DNA of 64,000 bases from Fimbriiglobus sp. (GTDB lineage: Bacteria; Planctomycetota; Planctomycetia; Gemmatales; Gemmataceae), in NCBI GenBank assembly GCA_022841795.1, contig JALHQU010000014.1, forward strand, positions 1 through 64,000, given 5' to 3'. Shown here in pieces: positions 8,474 to 17,408 of this stretch; position 1 is the first letter of the stretch, and every line of letters begins with the position of its first letter. The position numbers were made by a program, and so were the translations under genes. The notes under the pieces are model-generated. The model ran no database searches. It worked only from the letters and a program-made list of their open reading frames with translations, and had not been told where the DNA came from.

Positions 8474-9481
8474 GTGGCGGTGTCGAGAGTGCGCGTGCGG
8501 ACGCTCGGCGAGTTCGTCTTCTGCCCGAGGGCGGGGTTGCTGTCGCACGCCTCGGCGGACGAGGACGACGAGCCGACCGACGAGCGGATGAACCTGAACT
8601 TCCTGCCCGAATACAGCCTCACGCTGATCGAGGAGCAACTCGCCGTCCAAATCCGTCGGCTCGCCCGCTGGTCCGCGTGGGCGACCGGCGGGTTGTTCCT
8701 GGTCGTCGTGGCCGCGTGGAACGAACTGCCGCCGCTGGTTCCGCTCGCCCTGGCCGTGCCGACGGTCCTCTGCGTCTGGAAATCGTTGCAAACACTCTCG
8801 GCGGTGGTCACACTCGGCGACCGTCGGCGGGCAGCGCTGTCGGCGACGCCGACCGAACCGCCGGCGGACCTGACGGACGACACGCCGGTGCAGTGGTGGG
8901 AGTTGCTCAAAGCCGGGTTCGAGTCGGTGCCATATCTGGAACCGCTTTTTGACGGCGAGTTGGCCCTCGCCGGCAAACCGTGGCGGGTTCTCAAGAAGGC
9001 GTCGCTGCGGATCCCGGTCATTCGCCTGCCGGCCGACAATTACCACGCGGGGCGGTACTGGGTGTACGAGCAGCACCGGGTCCGGCTCGCGGCCTACGCC
9101 CTGTTGCTCGCGGCGTGCGAAGGCGGACAGACGCCGTACGCCGTCGTGCTGTTCGGCGGGAGTTACGACGGGGTCGCGGTGCCGATCCTTCCAGCGATGG
9201 CGGTGATCGCCAAGGTGGACGAACTCCGACGCGGTCTCGATTTGGAACGGATGGGCATCCCGACTCCCCTCCCGACCGACCCAAACGTTTGTTCCGGCTG
9301 TCCACTCGGGCGGCCCCGCGTCGTGACCGTTGCGGACCGGAACGACGAGTCGCTCGGGCGAAAGCTGCACGTCGTCACCGGCCCGGACGGGCGGGCGTAC
9401 CACAGCGAGTGCGGGGATCGGTTCGGTTGGACGCCGCCGCACAACGACGCGGTCCGGAAGCGGCTCCTCCCGTTGGTGTGA
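8474..9481 (+). CDS. Cas4/Dna2-like PD-(D/E)XK nuclease with two membrane segments
   Basis: A 335-aa protein. The N-terminus (RVRTLGEFVFCPRAGLL) and a C-terminal CSGCPLG cluster resemble the paired iron-sulfur-cluster cysteines of Cas4-type exonucleases. Between them lies a long insertion with two hydrophobic helices (about residues 67-82 and 87-104), which would anchor the protein in the membrane. The nuclease core residues are hard to assign by eye. Start GTG 8474 has a GGAGGG site. It follows the HTH-pseudokinase gene, with no cas genes nearby. Membrane-tied Cas4-like nucleases would fit DNA uptake, transfer or defence; the role is inferred. Confidence 0.6.
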   Translation: MAVSRVRVRTLGEFVFCPRAGLLSHASADEDDEPTDERMNLNFLPEYSLTLIEEQLAVQIRRLARWSAWATGGLFLVVVAAWNELPPLVPLALAVPTVLCVWKSLQTLSAVVTLGDRRRAALSATPTEPPADLTDDTPVQWWELLKAGFESVPYLEPLFDGELALAGKPWRVLKKASLRIPVIRLPADNYHAGRYWVYEQHRVRLAAYALLLAACEGGQTPYAVVLFGGSYDGVAVPILPAMAVIAKVDELRRGLDLERMGIPTPLPTDPNVCSGCPLGRPRVVTVADRNDESLGRKLHVVTGPDGRAYHSECGDRFGWTPPHNDAVRKRLLPLV

Positions 9482-9485
9482 CCGC

Positions 9486-9908
9486 TCACGGCTTCGGGAC
9501 GCGGACGGTCCCGGTGCCGCGACAGACAAAGCAGGTCTCCGGTACCTCGTTGCCGTCGCACCGGCCGCACACGCGACTGCCGTCGCACTTTGGGCACGCC
9601 GTCCGACCGGTGCCGTTGCAGTAGGAACAGTCGGGGTTGAGCCGACGGCCGGGGATCTGGCCTTTCCCGTCGCACGACTTGCAGGTCTGACCGCCGGTGC
9701 CGGAACACGACTGGCACCGGCCGGAGCCGTTGCACGCGGGGCACCGACCGGGCACCTTCCCGCCGACACAGGCACCGCATTTCTGTTCGACGGTCTCCAC
9801 GGCCGACGGGGACTCGTCCGATGCGGGTGTCGGGGCCGATTTGGAGCAGCCGACGACGGCGGGAAAAAGGCCGGCGAACAAGCCGGCCAAGAAGTCACGG
9901 CGGAACAT
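9486..9908 (-). CDS. Lipoprotein with DnaJ-type zinc-finger repeats
   Basis: A 140-aa protein with a lipoprotein signal (RRDFLAGLFAGLF then lipobox AVVGC). The mature part is a run of CxxCxGxG-like repeats (CPACNGSG, CQSCSGTG, CKSCDGKG, CSYCNGTG, CPKCDGS, CFVCRGTG) as in the DnaJ central zinc domain, but with no J domain. It is 50 bases downstream of a kinase gene on the same strand. It is probably anchored on the outer face of the cytoplasmic membrane or in the outer membrane and binds proteins. The exact partner is unknown. Confidence 0.72.
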   Translation of the reverse strand: MFRRDFLAGLFAGLFPAVVGCSKSAPTPASDESPSAVETVEQKCGACVGGKVPGRCPACNGSGRCQSCSGTGGQTCKSCDGKGQIPGRRLNPDCSYCNGTGRTACPKCDGSRVCGRCDGNEVPETCFVCRGTGTVRVPKP

Positions 9909-9958
9909 ATCCGTTCTCCGACAAAAGGCGGCCGACCGCACGGTTGCGATTTCAACCG

Positions 9959-10945
9959 TTAATCCGGCGGGCGTCGGCCGCGGACGCGGTCGAGCAGAGT
10001 CAAGAATACCCGTGCGAACGACCCGAGCCGAGACCCCGGTCGAAATTCCCCGGCGAGTTCGTCCACGGCCGCCAGACACGCGGTCCGATTGTCGAACCTT
10101 CCGTTCGGGTCGAGCGCGAGACAGTGGACGAAAAATCGGTCGAGGGCGGCGACGGCGGACCGGGGATTTCGGTCGCGGTCGGGGATAAGGGCCGACGGCG
10201 GCCGGTATTTCCCGGCGAAGGCGTCCCGCAATTTCGGCAGGCCGGCCCGGCCGCCGATTCCGTCGAAGGGAATTTCCAGGGTGAGCAGTTCGTAGCCGAG
10301 GACGCCGAGCGAAAAATAGTCCGCTCGGAAATCGACCGGGGCCTTTTCCAGGTATTGTTCCGGTGCGGCGTAGGGTGCGGAAATGCCGTCGCCGGGTTCC
10401 CGCCGCGTCGTCCGTTCGACCGGCCACGCGGAGCCGAAATCGATCAGGGTGAATTTCGTCGGCCGCGGTTCGAGGACGACGTTCGCCGGTTTAATGTCGC
10501 CGTGGACGGAATGGGCGTCGTGGTGGAAGTGACCGACGCCGTGGAATAATCCCCTCAAGAGCCGGACAATTTCCCGGCTGCTCGGCCGCGGCTGCTTTTT
10601 CGCCCGCACGTCTTCCAGGTATCGATCGAGTGGAATTCCCCACACCCACCCCGTCAGCACATAAATCCGATCTCGCTCCGGGAAGGACTCGTAGATTTTC
10701 GGCAGGTTGAGATTTCTCTCCGCCGCCCGGCGGAGCGTCTCCAGTCGCTGGCTCGCGGCCGGGGAGCGCGGCAGGGTGTGCAGCACGCGAAAATCGCCGC
10801 CGATGCCGGCCCGCGGGTCGAACACTTTTCGCGCCGTCCCCCGCCCCAGCATTTCGACGACGAAATACGTCCGCCCCCCGATCGTGACCGCGTCGGTCAC
10901 CGGGTAGCGCCGACCGCGGCAGCGAATTTCGTCGGGCCGTCCCAC
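9959..10945 (-). CDS. Serine/threonine protein kinase, Hanks type
   Basis: A 328-aa cytoplasmic kinase. It has a glycine loop (MLGRGTARKVF), catalytic loop HGDIKPANVVL (HGD in place of HRD), DFGSA and an APE segment (YAAPEQY). The usual beta-3 lysine is not evident: the matching strand reads FRVLHTLP, so the ATP-anchoring residue may be replaced. GTG 10945 follows GGGAAGG. It lies upstream of the zinc-finger lipoprotein and is divergent from the transfer operon starting at 11282. Substrates are unknown. Confidence 0.8.
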   Translation of the reverse strand: MGRPDEIRCRGRRYPVTDAVTIGGRTYFVVEMLGRGTARKVFDPRAGIGGDFRVLHTLPRSPAASQRLETLRRAAERNLNLPKIYESFPERDRIYVLTGWVWGIPLDRYLEDVRAKKQPRPSSREIVRLLRGLFHGVGHFHHDAHSVHGDIKPANVVLEPRPTKFTLIDFGSAWPVERTTRREPGDGISAPYAAPEQYLEKAPVDFRADYFSLGVLGYELLTLEIPFDGIGGRAGLPKLRDAFAGKYRPPSALIPDRDRNPRSAVAALDRFFVHCLALDPNGRFDNRTACLAAVDELAGEFRPGSRLGSFARVFLTLLDRVRGRRPPD

Positions 10946-11125
10946 CGAATTTCCCTTCCCCGATTTTCGACGCCGCGGATTTCCTGCGGCGGAAACTCCC
11001 TCGGCATTTTTTAGTCCCGGAGTGGGCCGGCTTACCGCGGGACCACCGGTCGCCGCAACTCCTTGTCGGAAATCGGCCTGGGGAACCGGGAGTGGACCGG
11101 GACACCGCAACGCACCGGTCCGCGC

Positions 11126-11158
11126 AATCGGGCAAGAATCGGGCAACAATCGGCCAAC
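11126..11158. promoter_or_regulatory. Three tandem 11-bp repeats, likely operator
   Basis: Three head-to-tail copies of AATCGGGCAAN (third copy AATCGGCCAAC) spaced one DNA turn apart, in the 336-bp gap between the divergent kinase and transfer operons. The one-turn phasing suggests a protein lines up on one face of the helix. The regulator is unknown. Confidence 0.5.
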
Positions 11159-11240
11159 CGAAATACCCGAAACCCGCCCGAGATTCCCCCCAGGCTCGGC
11201 TGAGGAACCGGTGCGGACGGATTTATCTTGGCCCGTGTGA

Positions 11241-11264
11241 CCCGGTGCCACAAGGGGCACCGGG
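11241..11264 (+). promoter_or_regulatory. Hairpin in leader of transfer operon
   Basis: A perfect 9-bp stem (CCCGGTGCC / GGCACCGGG) with a 6-nt loop, 17 bases before the ATG at 11282 and just upstream of its GGAGG site. It could act as an attenuator or control translation. Confidence 0.4.
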
Positions 11265-11281
11265 CACGCGGAGGACAAATC

Positions 11282-11611
11282 ATGTTCTCGTTTTTCGACC
11301 ACCTGCGGCGGCGGACCTGCGACTCGGTCCTCGCCGGCATGTACGACGCATTCGAGTTGATCGAGACCCGGAACGCGGAGGAGCAGACGCGGACGGCGGA
11401 TTTATTGCTCGCCAAATTCGACGGCGAAGCCGAGCCGAAACCGCCGGCCCCGGTGCCGACGCCCCGTCCGGTCCCGACCCCAGCAACTCCACCCCGGCCG
11501 TCGCTGCCGTCTCCCACCCCGCCGACGCTTCCGGCTCCTCCCACCGGCGGGGAATCTCTCCAGCCGCGGAAGCGCGGGCGGCCGCCGAAAGGCCCGGAGG
11601 GTTCCCCATGA
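11282..11611 (+). CDS. Small protein with Pro-rich linker and AT-hook-like tail
   Basis: A 109-aa protein starting at ATG 11282 behind GGAGG. The first 50 residues are helical (FFDHLRRRTCDSVLAGMYDAF). A long proline/threonine linker follows, and the C-terminus is basic with an AT-hook-like RKRGRPPKG. It is the first gene of the transfer-type operon and its stop overlaps the next start (ATGA). It may be a DNA-binding accessory of the transfer machinery. Confidence 0.65.
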   Translation: MFSFFDHLRRRTCDSVLAGMYDAFELIETRNAEEQTRTADLLLAKFDGEAEPKPPAPVPTPRPVPTPATPPRPSLPSPTPPTLPAPPTGGESLQPRKRGRPPKGPEGSP

Positions 11612-12237
11612 CCGGCCGGGAAAAAGAACTCTGCGTCGTCCTCTGCCACCACCTGCGAATTCTGTCCATTAACCAAATCGCCCGGGGGTGGTGGCCGCCC
11701 AACCAAGACGCTCGCTGGCGGGCCAGAGCCGATGTGAACCGGCTCGCCCAGGCCAAGTGGCTGACCCCGGTCACGGTCCTCGCCCGCCCGCTGCGCGATT
11801 TATCGGGGCCGATTTTCGCGTGGGCACCGGGCGACGCCGAGCCGGATTATTCGCTCCTCGAAGACGGGTGCCGGGAGCGATGGGACTGCCCGGCGGTGCA
11901 AACCGAGGTCGCGGTCGCCGGGCGGCGGGCGCTCGACGTGTTCGGCGGCTCGACGACGGGCGGCGTGAAGAACGCCTGCCAGACGACGCACGACCTGCAC
12001 GTCGGCGAAATCTTCCTCCGCTACCGCGACTGCGGGCTGAACTGGCGGAAGCAGTGGGTCGGCGAGGATGCCATCGCCGCCCGCTGGGGGTGGAAGAAAA
12101 TCCCCGACGCCGTGCTCTGCGACGCCGACGGCTCTCCGGTCCGGGCGGTCGATTTCGGCGGGGCTTACGGGGACGAACGGCTACGGGATTTCCACGCGGC
12201 CTGTGCCGCGAAATCCCTCCCCTACGAACTGTGGTGA
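11608..12237 (+). CDS. Winged-helix-like plasmid protein, replication-relaxation type
   Basis: A 209-aa protein coupled to the previous gene by an ATGA overlap. The N-terminal 70 residues look like a winged helix (LCHHLRILSINQIARGWW to RLAQAKWLTPVTVL). The rest contains DVFGGSTTGGVKN and ends in a segment with AVDFGGAYG. It resembles relaxosome accessory or replication-relaxation proteins of mobile elements, but the match is weak. With the next gene it forms a pair of related DNA-binding proteins in front of the coupling ATPase. Confidence 0.6.
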   Translation: MTGREKELCVVLCHHLRILSINQIARGWWPPNQDARWRARADVNRLAQAKWLTPVTVLARPLRDLSGPIFAWAPGDAEPDYSLLEDGCRERWDCPAVQTEVAVAGRRALDVFGGSTTGGVKNACQTTHDLHVGEIFLRYRDCGLNWRKQWVGEDAIAARWGWKKIPDAVLCDADGSPVRAVDFGGAYGDERLRDFHAACAAKSLPYELW

Positions 12238-12242
12238 CCGCG

Positions 12243-12932
12243 ATGGCGAAGCGAACGCACGACATTTCCGAGCGCGACCGCAAACTCCTGGAGTTCGTCG
12301 GCCAGTATCGGCTCGGCACGGACGACCTGTTCCGGCGGGCCTTTTTCCCGGACGTGACGGACCTGCGGGCCGTCCGCAAAGTCACGTTCCGGCTCGTCCA
12401 ACAAAACTACCTGCGGAAGTTCCAACTCAACCCGAAGGCGGCCTACTACGTCCTCGCCCCGCGGGCGTGCCGGCTGGTCGGGGCGAAGGTGCGGGAGCCG
12501 GTGCCGTTCACCGAGCAGTCGTTTCCGGGGGCACTCGGGGCCGCCGGCTTCTGCGTCGCCACCGGGGTGAAGCGGTACACGGCGGCGAAGTTCCAGGCGG
12601 GCCACCCGGACCTGTGCAAGCCGGGCCAGTGCCGGTCGAACTATTTCAAGGAGGAGGTCGAGGGGAAATTTACGCTCGGCATGTTCCTGTTCGACCGGGC
12701 GACCTCGCCGAAGCGGATGGCGGCGAAGGTCCGCAAGGTGATTTCGCAGCGGTATCGGCTGCCGGCGTTCCGCGACCTGATCCTGGCCGGCCGCTTCCAA
12801 CTCGTCATTCTGACCGGGTATACTGAGAAGGGTCTCGAACTGGAAAAGGCCGTTCGGGTCGGCCACCGCGGGCCGGTGCGGGTGCGCGTCGCCGTGGTGC
12901 CGGAACTGGGAGACTTGCTCACGGGCGGTTGA
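12243..12932 (+). CDS. Winged-helix protein of transfer operon
   Basis: A 229-aa protein whose N-terminus (ISERDRKLLEFVGQYRLGTDDLFRR) matches the wHTH seen in replication-relaxation proteins, followed by a basic region and a beta-rich C-terminus (RDLILAGRFQLVILTGYTEKG). It lies five bases after the preceding stop and three before the coupling ATPase start, so it is one transcription unit. It probably binds element DNA at or near a transfer origin; no relaxase motif (HUH or Tyr cluster) is visible. Confidence 0.6.
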   Translation: MAKRTHDISERDRKLLEFVGQYRLGTDDLFRRAFFPDVTDLRAVRKVTFRLVQQNYLRKFQLNPKAAYYVLAPRACRLVGAKVREPVPFTEQSFPGALGAAGFCVATGVKRYTAAKFQAGHPDLCKPGQCRSNYFKEEVEGKFTLGMFLFDRATSPKRMAAKVRKVISQRYRLPAFRDLILAGRFQLVILTGYTEKGLELEKAVRVGHRGPVRVRVAVVPELGDLLTGG

Positions 12933-12935
12933 CGC

Positions 12936-15647
12936 ATGCGGATTCCCACCTCGGAGACGAACGACACGCTCGACGCCGCGTCGCTGCCGCCGACCGAGGG
13001 CACCGAACTCAACTACCGCACCCGCCCGGACGCCGAGACCGAAATCCCGTTCACGACGGACGCCCTGAAGTTCGCCGTCGGCGTCTCCGTCGTGGCCGCC
13101 ATCGCCGTCCGGTTCTTGGTTCCCGATTATCTGGGCTACGCGGCCGTCGCCCTCTTCGGGACGGTCTGGTGGTTCGTGCCCGACGCCACCCGGCCCGATC
13201 TGGACACCCCGAGTCGGACGGGGGAATTCCGCCTCTGGCTCTTCGCGGTGCTGGTCGGGTGCGTCGCGCTGCACGCCGCCGTCCCGCCCCTCCTCGCCGG
13301 CTACCTCGTCGCCTTCCCGTGCGCCGTCGCCGCCCTCGCCGGGCTGGCCCTCGTCTACGCCCGGCAGGTCGTCGCCTGGATGGCGGCGAACCCGAAGGTC
13401 TACGGCGACGTGGGCCGGGAGTGGCAGGGATACTTCCCGCACCCGGGCCGGTGGGCCGTGTGCGAACGACTGCCGGCGGCGCGGGCGACGGTGCTCGCCC
13501 CGTTCTTCCTGCTCGCGGCGTATCTGTTCGGCGTCCTCGTCTTCTGGGAACTCGGATTCGAGGGCCGCAATTCACTCGCCCCGGCCCTGGCGGTCGTCGG
13601 CTTCATCCTCTTCCTCGGGCTGATCCTGGTCGTGCGCAGACTGTTCGCCCGCGACGAGGGGTTCTCGCTCGGACTGACGGCCCGGGTGTTCCGGGACCTG
13701 CTCGTCGTCTTCGCCAGCTACAACCGCCACCGCACCCCGGCCGCCGGGGTGTTCCGCTTCCCCCTCCGCCGCCTCGTCGATGTGGACGGTCGGAAGCAAT
13801 TCCTCCTGATCGCGTTGTTGACGGCCGGGCTGGCGACGGCCGTCGTCCTGCCGCCGGTCTGGCCGCCGTCCGTGTCGGCCCGGCCCGTGCAGGGTCAACT
13901 CCTCCCGCACGAACGCGAATACCTCTCGCAACTCCCGCCGGGCGAGGGGCGGCAACAGGCCGCCGAGTTGATCCGGAGTCGGACGGTGACGGAGGACGAC
14001 ATCGACCGGTTGGAACAAGAGCGGTGGGAGACGATCCCGCGGCGGGTCGTCACGGTCCTGGTGGCGGTGCCGCTCGGCGTCGTGTTCCTGACCGCGGTCG
14101 TCGTCTGGGCGGCCGTCGGCGAACTGCTCGCCGGGTTCTACCTGGCCCTGGAAGCGCCGGGCGGTCGCGCCCGCACGACGGACAGCGAGTGGGACGTGTA
14201 CGTCAGCCGGCTGATCAGTTCCCGGCACGCCCTCGAACGGGAGCACCTGCTCGTCGGGTTCAGCCTGTTCGGCGACTACCCGGTGCTGCTGCACAAAACG
14301 ATCCTCGACCAGCACTACCACCTGACGGGCGACACCGGGTCGATGAAGACGTCGCTCGTCGCCGGCCCGCTCGCCACCCAACTCATGGCCCGCAACGACT
14401 GCTCGGTGGTGGTGCTCGACCTCAAGGGGGACATGGCCCTGTTCGAGTCGTGCCGGGTCGAGGCGGCCAAGGCCGGGCTGCCGTTCGCCTGGTTCACCTC
14501 GGAGCGGGGGCGGTCGAGCCACGTTTTCAACCCGTTCGTGCAGTCCTACCACCGGGACGTGACGACGGACCAGCGGGCGGAGACGCTCATCCAGGGGCTG
14601 TCGCTCGATTACGGCATGGGCTACGGGCGGGCTTACTTCACCGCGATCAACGAGAAGGTGCTGAAGTCCATCCTGCGGAAGATGGACCTGAAGTCGTTCG
14701 TCGAACTCGACGCCCTGCTGAACGGCCCGCACGCGCTCGACTTCCTGACCGCGAAGGACGTCCGCGACGCCGGGCACCTGACGGCCATCGTCAACCGGCT
14801 GGCGGCGGTGACGCCGCTGAACGAGGTGCGGCCGGAGGGGTCGCCGCGGCGGATCGAAGTGGCCGACATCCTGAAGACGAAGCAGGTCGTCTACCTCAAC
14901 CTGAAGTCGGCCCAGGAGCCGCTCGCGGCGGCGAGCATCGCCCGCCTGTTCCTCTGGTCGCTGTTCTCGTGCGCCGCCCACAGCCCGGCGCGGGACAACC
15001 GGGTCTACCTGGTGATCGACGAGTTTCAGCAGATCATCGCCGACGCCATCAAGCTGGTGTTCGAGCAGATCCGCGGCCTCGGGGTGACTATCGTGCCGGT
15101 CCACCAGACGGGCGGGCAACTGCTCCGGCAGGGCACCGACCTCGCCGACACGATCGACTCCTGCACGGCCGTGAAACACATCCTGCGGGCGTCGGACCCG
15201 CGGACGATCAAGCGGATCGAGGAGATGTCCGGGGTGCAGACGTATCACACGTTCGCGTGGACCCAGGACATGACCGAGGGGGATGGGGAGATCGACCCGT
15301 CGCAGGCGGTCGAGGGGATGATGCAGGTGAGCGAGTCGCACGGCCCGGTGCTGGACAAGAACACCATCATGGCGGCGAGCGCCGACCAGCAGGCGAGTTT
15401 CATTCGCTTCACGTTCGGTAGCGGTTATACTCAATTCGGGGCGAAGACGACGATTGTCCGGTCCCTCTTCCCGGTGGACCGGGACACGCACGCGCGGCGG
15501 GAGAAGGCCCCGTGGCCGATCCTGCCCGACGACTCGACGGCGGCATCGCTACCGGCCAAGCCGACCGACCCGAAATCGCTACCGCCCGCGCCGCCCGACG
15601 GCAAGGCAACGGACTGGGACGAGCGGTTCCGGAACGATAACCTGTAA
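12936..15647 (+). CDS. Type IV coupling protein (TraD/VirD4-like DNA-transfer ATPase)
   Basis: A 903-aa membrane ATPase. The first 400 residues contain several pairs of hydrophobic helices. The motor domain carries Walker A HLTGDTGSMKTS (about residue 468) and Walker B VYLVIDEFQQI (about residue 690), followed by a VPVHQTGGQLL sensor-like strand. This is the arrangement of VirD4/TraD coupling proteins that bring DNA to a conjugation channel. No VirB-type channel genes are in the window, so transfer may depend on a channel encoded elsewhere. The membrane part is longer than the two helices usual in VirD4. Confidence 0.82.
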   Translation: MRIPTSETNDTLDAASLPPTEGTELNYRTRPDAETEIPFTTDALKFAVGVSVVAAIAVRFLVPDYLGYAAVALFGTVWWFVPDATRPDLDTPSRTGEFRLWLFAVLVGCVALHAAVPPLLAGYLVAFPCAVAALAGLALVYARQVVAWMAANPKVYGDVGREWQGYFPHPGRWAVCERLPAARATVLAPFFLLAAYLFGVLVFWELGFEGRNSLAPALAVVGFILFLGLILVVRRLFARDEGFSLGLTARVFRDLLVVFASYNRHRTPAAGVFRFPLRRLVDVDGRKQFLLIALLTAGLATAVVLPPVWPPSVSARPVQGQLLPHEREYLSQLPPGEGRQQAAELIRSRTVTEDDIDRLEQERWETIPRRVVTVLVAVPLGVVFLTAVVVWAAVGELLAGFYLALEAPGGRARTTDSEWDVYVSRLISSRHALEREHLLVGFSLFGDYPVLLHKTILDQHYHLTGDTGSMKTSLVAGPLATQLMARNDCSVVVLDLKGDMALFESCRVEAAKAGLPFAWFTSERGRSSHVFNPFVQSYHRDVTTDQRAETLIQGLSLDYGMGYGRAYFTAINEKVLKSILRKMDLKSFVELDALLNGPHALDFLTAKDVRDAGHLTAIVNRLAAVTPLNEVRPEGSPRRIEVADILKTKQVVYLNLKSAQEPLAAASIARLFLWSLFSCAAHSPARDNRVYLVIDEFQQIIADAIKLVFEQIRGLGVTIVPVHQTGGQLLRQGTDLADTIDSCTAVKHILRASDPRTIKRIEEMSGVQTYHTFAWTQDMTEGDGEIDPSQAVEGMMQVSESHGPVLDKNTIMAASADQQASFIRFTFGSGYTQFGAKTTIVRSLFPVDRDTHARREKAPWPILPDDSTAASLPAKPTDPKSLPPAPPDGKATDWDERFRNDNL

Positions 15648-15698
15648 CTGCGCAGTGATCCGGCGAATACCTTCATCCGCGATTCGGAGGACGAACCC

Positions 15699-17051
15699 AT
15701 GTTGAATGCATTTGGCGGGCGGGGGCATTCCGCCCTCCCGCCCGGCCGGAAGACCATGCTCGACACCCTGTCGACTTGGGGCACGCTCTTCACCATCCTG
15801 GTCGCCGGTTACTTCTTGTTGCAGTTCCTCGGCAAGACCGGCGGGCCGTCGAGGTCTTCGACGGTGCCCCCGGCCGCCGACCCGCTGGACTTCGGGTCGG
15901 CGAAGACCGGCCCGCCCCCGGCCCCGTCCGTCCCGTCGGACGTGCGGCTGGCGTCCGACCGCGGCGTCGAACAGCAGTCGTTGGCGTTCGCCAAGACGCG
16001 ACAGGCTCTCGCCGTCGCCCGCGCGGACGACGTGACCCGGCTCGCCGACGAGTGCCTGGCCGAGATCGCGGCGTTCGACGCGACGGTGCAGCCGCTCCTG
16101 GCCGGCGACGACGGCAAGAAGGTGGCCGGCGACCCGATCCAACTCGCCCGGTTCCGGGCGGTCTACGAGAAGGACCGCCCGGGCAAGGACGTGGCCGAGC
16201 GGATGCGGCGGGCCGCCACCGACCTCATCGCCCCGGTGCGGGCGTCGCAGACGATCGCCAAAGATGCGTCGAACCCGAGCGACCAGGTGTCGGGCGAACT
16301 CGACCGACTGGCGACGCAACTGGCCGGGTTGAAGCGGGTCTGGGAGCAGGACCGGCGGACGGTCGATGCCGTCGTGGCGGACGCCAAGCGGGGCAAGCAA
16401 CCGGCCGCGGCGCAGACGCTCGACCAGGCGGTTCGGGCCGACGCTGAGGCGGAGGCTCTCGCGTTGGCGACGGCCACCGAGAAGGAGCGGGCCAAGGTGC
16501 GGGCGGAGATGAAGGAGAAGCAGGTCCGGGAGGCCGGCGAACTCGAACGCAAGATCGAGGAGGCCAAGATCGAGAAACTGCGTTCGACCAAGCTGGCCGA
16601 GGCCGACCGCATCCAGACCGATGCCGGCATCACGGCCCAGAAGGGGAAGGACGTGGTGGCCGACGAGAAGGCGAAGGTCGAGCGGGAGCGGCTGCGGAAG
16701 AAGGCGCAGACGCCGGAGGTCAAGCAGGCCCTGGCCCCGCTCCTGACCCCCGGCTACCACCAGCCGTTCCGCTATAAGGCCGGGGCGCTCGGGATCGAGC
16801 GGACGGCCAAGAAGCAGCCGGTGTCGTTCAGCCGCCTCCAGGAGGTCGGGGCGCTGGAACAAACGATCCAGGGGTTGGGCGAGTTGGCGGACATCACCGG
16901 CAGCCGGGACGACGACGTCCGGCCGCGTCTGAAACTGCCCGACTACACTTCGTGGTGGTCGACTTCGCAGCAGGAGAAGATTCAGAAGGTGCAAGACCTG
17001 CTCATCGAACTCGGCCCGACCCTGGTCGAGGAAGGGTTGCTCAGCAAGTAA
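15699..17051 (+). CDS. Single-pass membrane protein with long coiled coil
   Basis: A 450-aa protein. A transmembrane helix (about residues 27-44, LFTILVAGYFLLQFL) is followed by a proline-rich stretch, and residues 80-340 are rich in Ala, Glu, Lys and Arg with heptad character (for example VRAEMKEKQVREAGELERK). The start ATG 15699 has GGAGG nine bases upstream; ATG 15756 is possible. It follows the coupling ATPase by 51 bases and probably belongs to the same operon, perhaps as a scaffold of the transfer complex. No named family recognised. Confidence 0.65.
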   Translation: MLNAFGGRGHSALPPGRKTMLDTLSTWGTLFTILVAGYFLLQFLGKTGGPSRSSTVPPAADPLDFGSAKTGPPPAPSVPSDVRLASDRGVEQQSLAFAKTRQALAVARADDVTRLADECLAEIAAFDATVQPLLAGDDGKKVAGDPIQLARFRAVYEKDRPGKDVAERMRRAATDLIAPVRASQTIAKDASNPSDQVSGELDRLATQLAGLKRVWEQDRRTVDAVVADAKRGKQPAAAQTLDQAVRADAEAEALALATATEKERAKVRAEMKEKQVREAGELERKIEEAKIEKLRSTKLAEADRIQTDAGITAQKGKDVVADEKAKVERERLRKKAQTPEVKQALAPLLTPGYHQPFRYKAGALGIERTAKKQPVSFSRLQEVGALEQTIQGLGELADITGSRDDDVRPRLKLPDYTSWWSTSQQEKIQKVQDLLIELGPTLVEEGLLSK

Positions 17052-17408
17052 CCGCACCCGCCCGAGAATCACCCCAACTTCGACCCCGCCGCGAGGCGGG
17101 GTCGCGGTATTCTGGGACGTGTCGGGGCCGAATCCCCGATGCTCCCGAACCGACCGACGAACACGCCCGCGGGTCGAACGAGAAACGAGGTGCGTCCGAC
17201 TCCCGGCACCGCCTTCTAATTTCCCCCCACCCGGAAATTTCAAAAAACAATCGGTGGCTGAGGCTTAACACCCCCTGACCCTTCCCGCCGCCTGGAAGTG
17301 TAACCCAAGGCGACAGACGCGAGCGCACCCCGAACCGGAACGTGTTTCTCGGTAACCGGGGTGGCAAGAACGAGTCCGTTGAAAACGTCGTTCGTGCTCA
17401 CTGCGTCG
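17052..17408. other. Non-coding stretch after transfer operon
   Basis: No supported gene. A 7-bp stem with a GCGA loop at 17084-17101 lies 33 bases after the operon stop and may terminate it, although no T-run follows. A second weak hairpin (TCGGGGCCGAATCCCCGA) lies near 17130-17147. Confidence 0.35.

Noticed and set aside
8432-9955. Long open frame on the minus strand across the Cas4-like gene
   Set aside because: Composition is arginine/proline-rich, typical of an antisense reading of a high-GC gene; the plus-strand gene has motifs and a ribosome site.
12222-15491. Long minus-strand open frames across the coupling ATPase
   Set aside because: Antisense shadows; no family motif and biased residue content.
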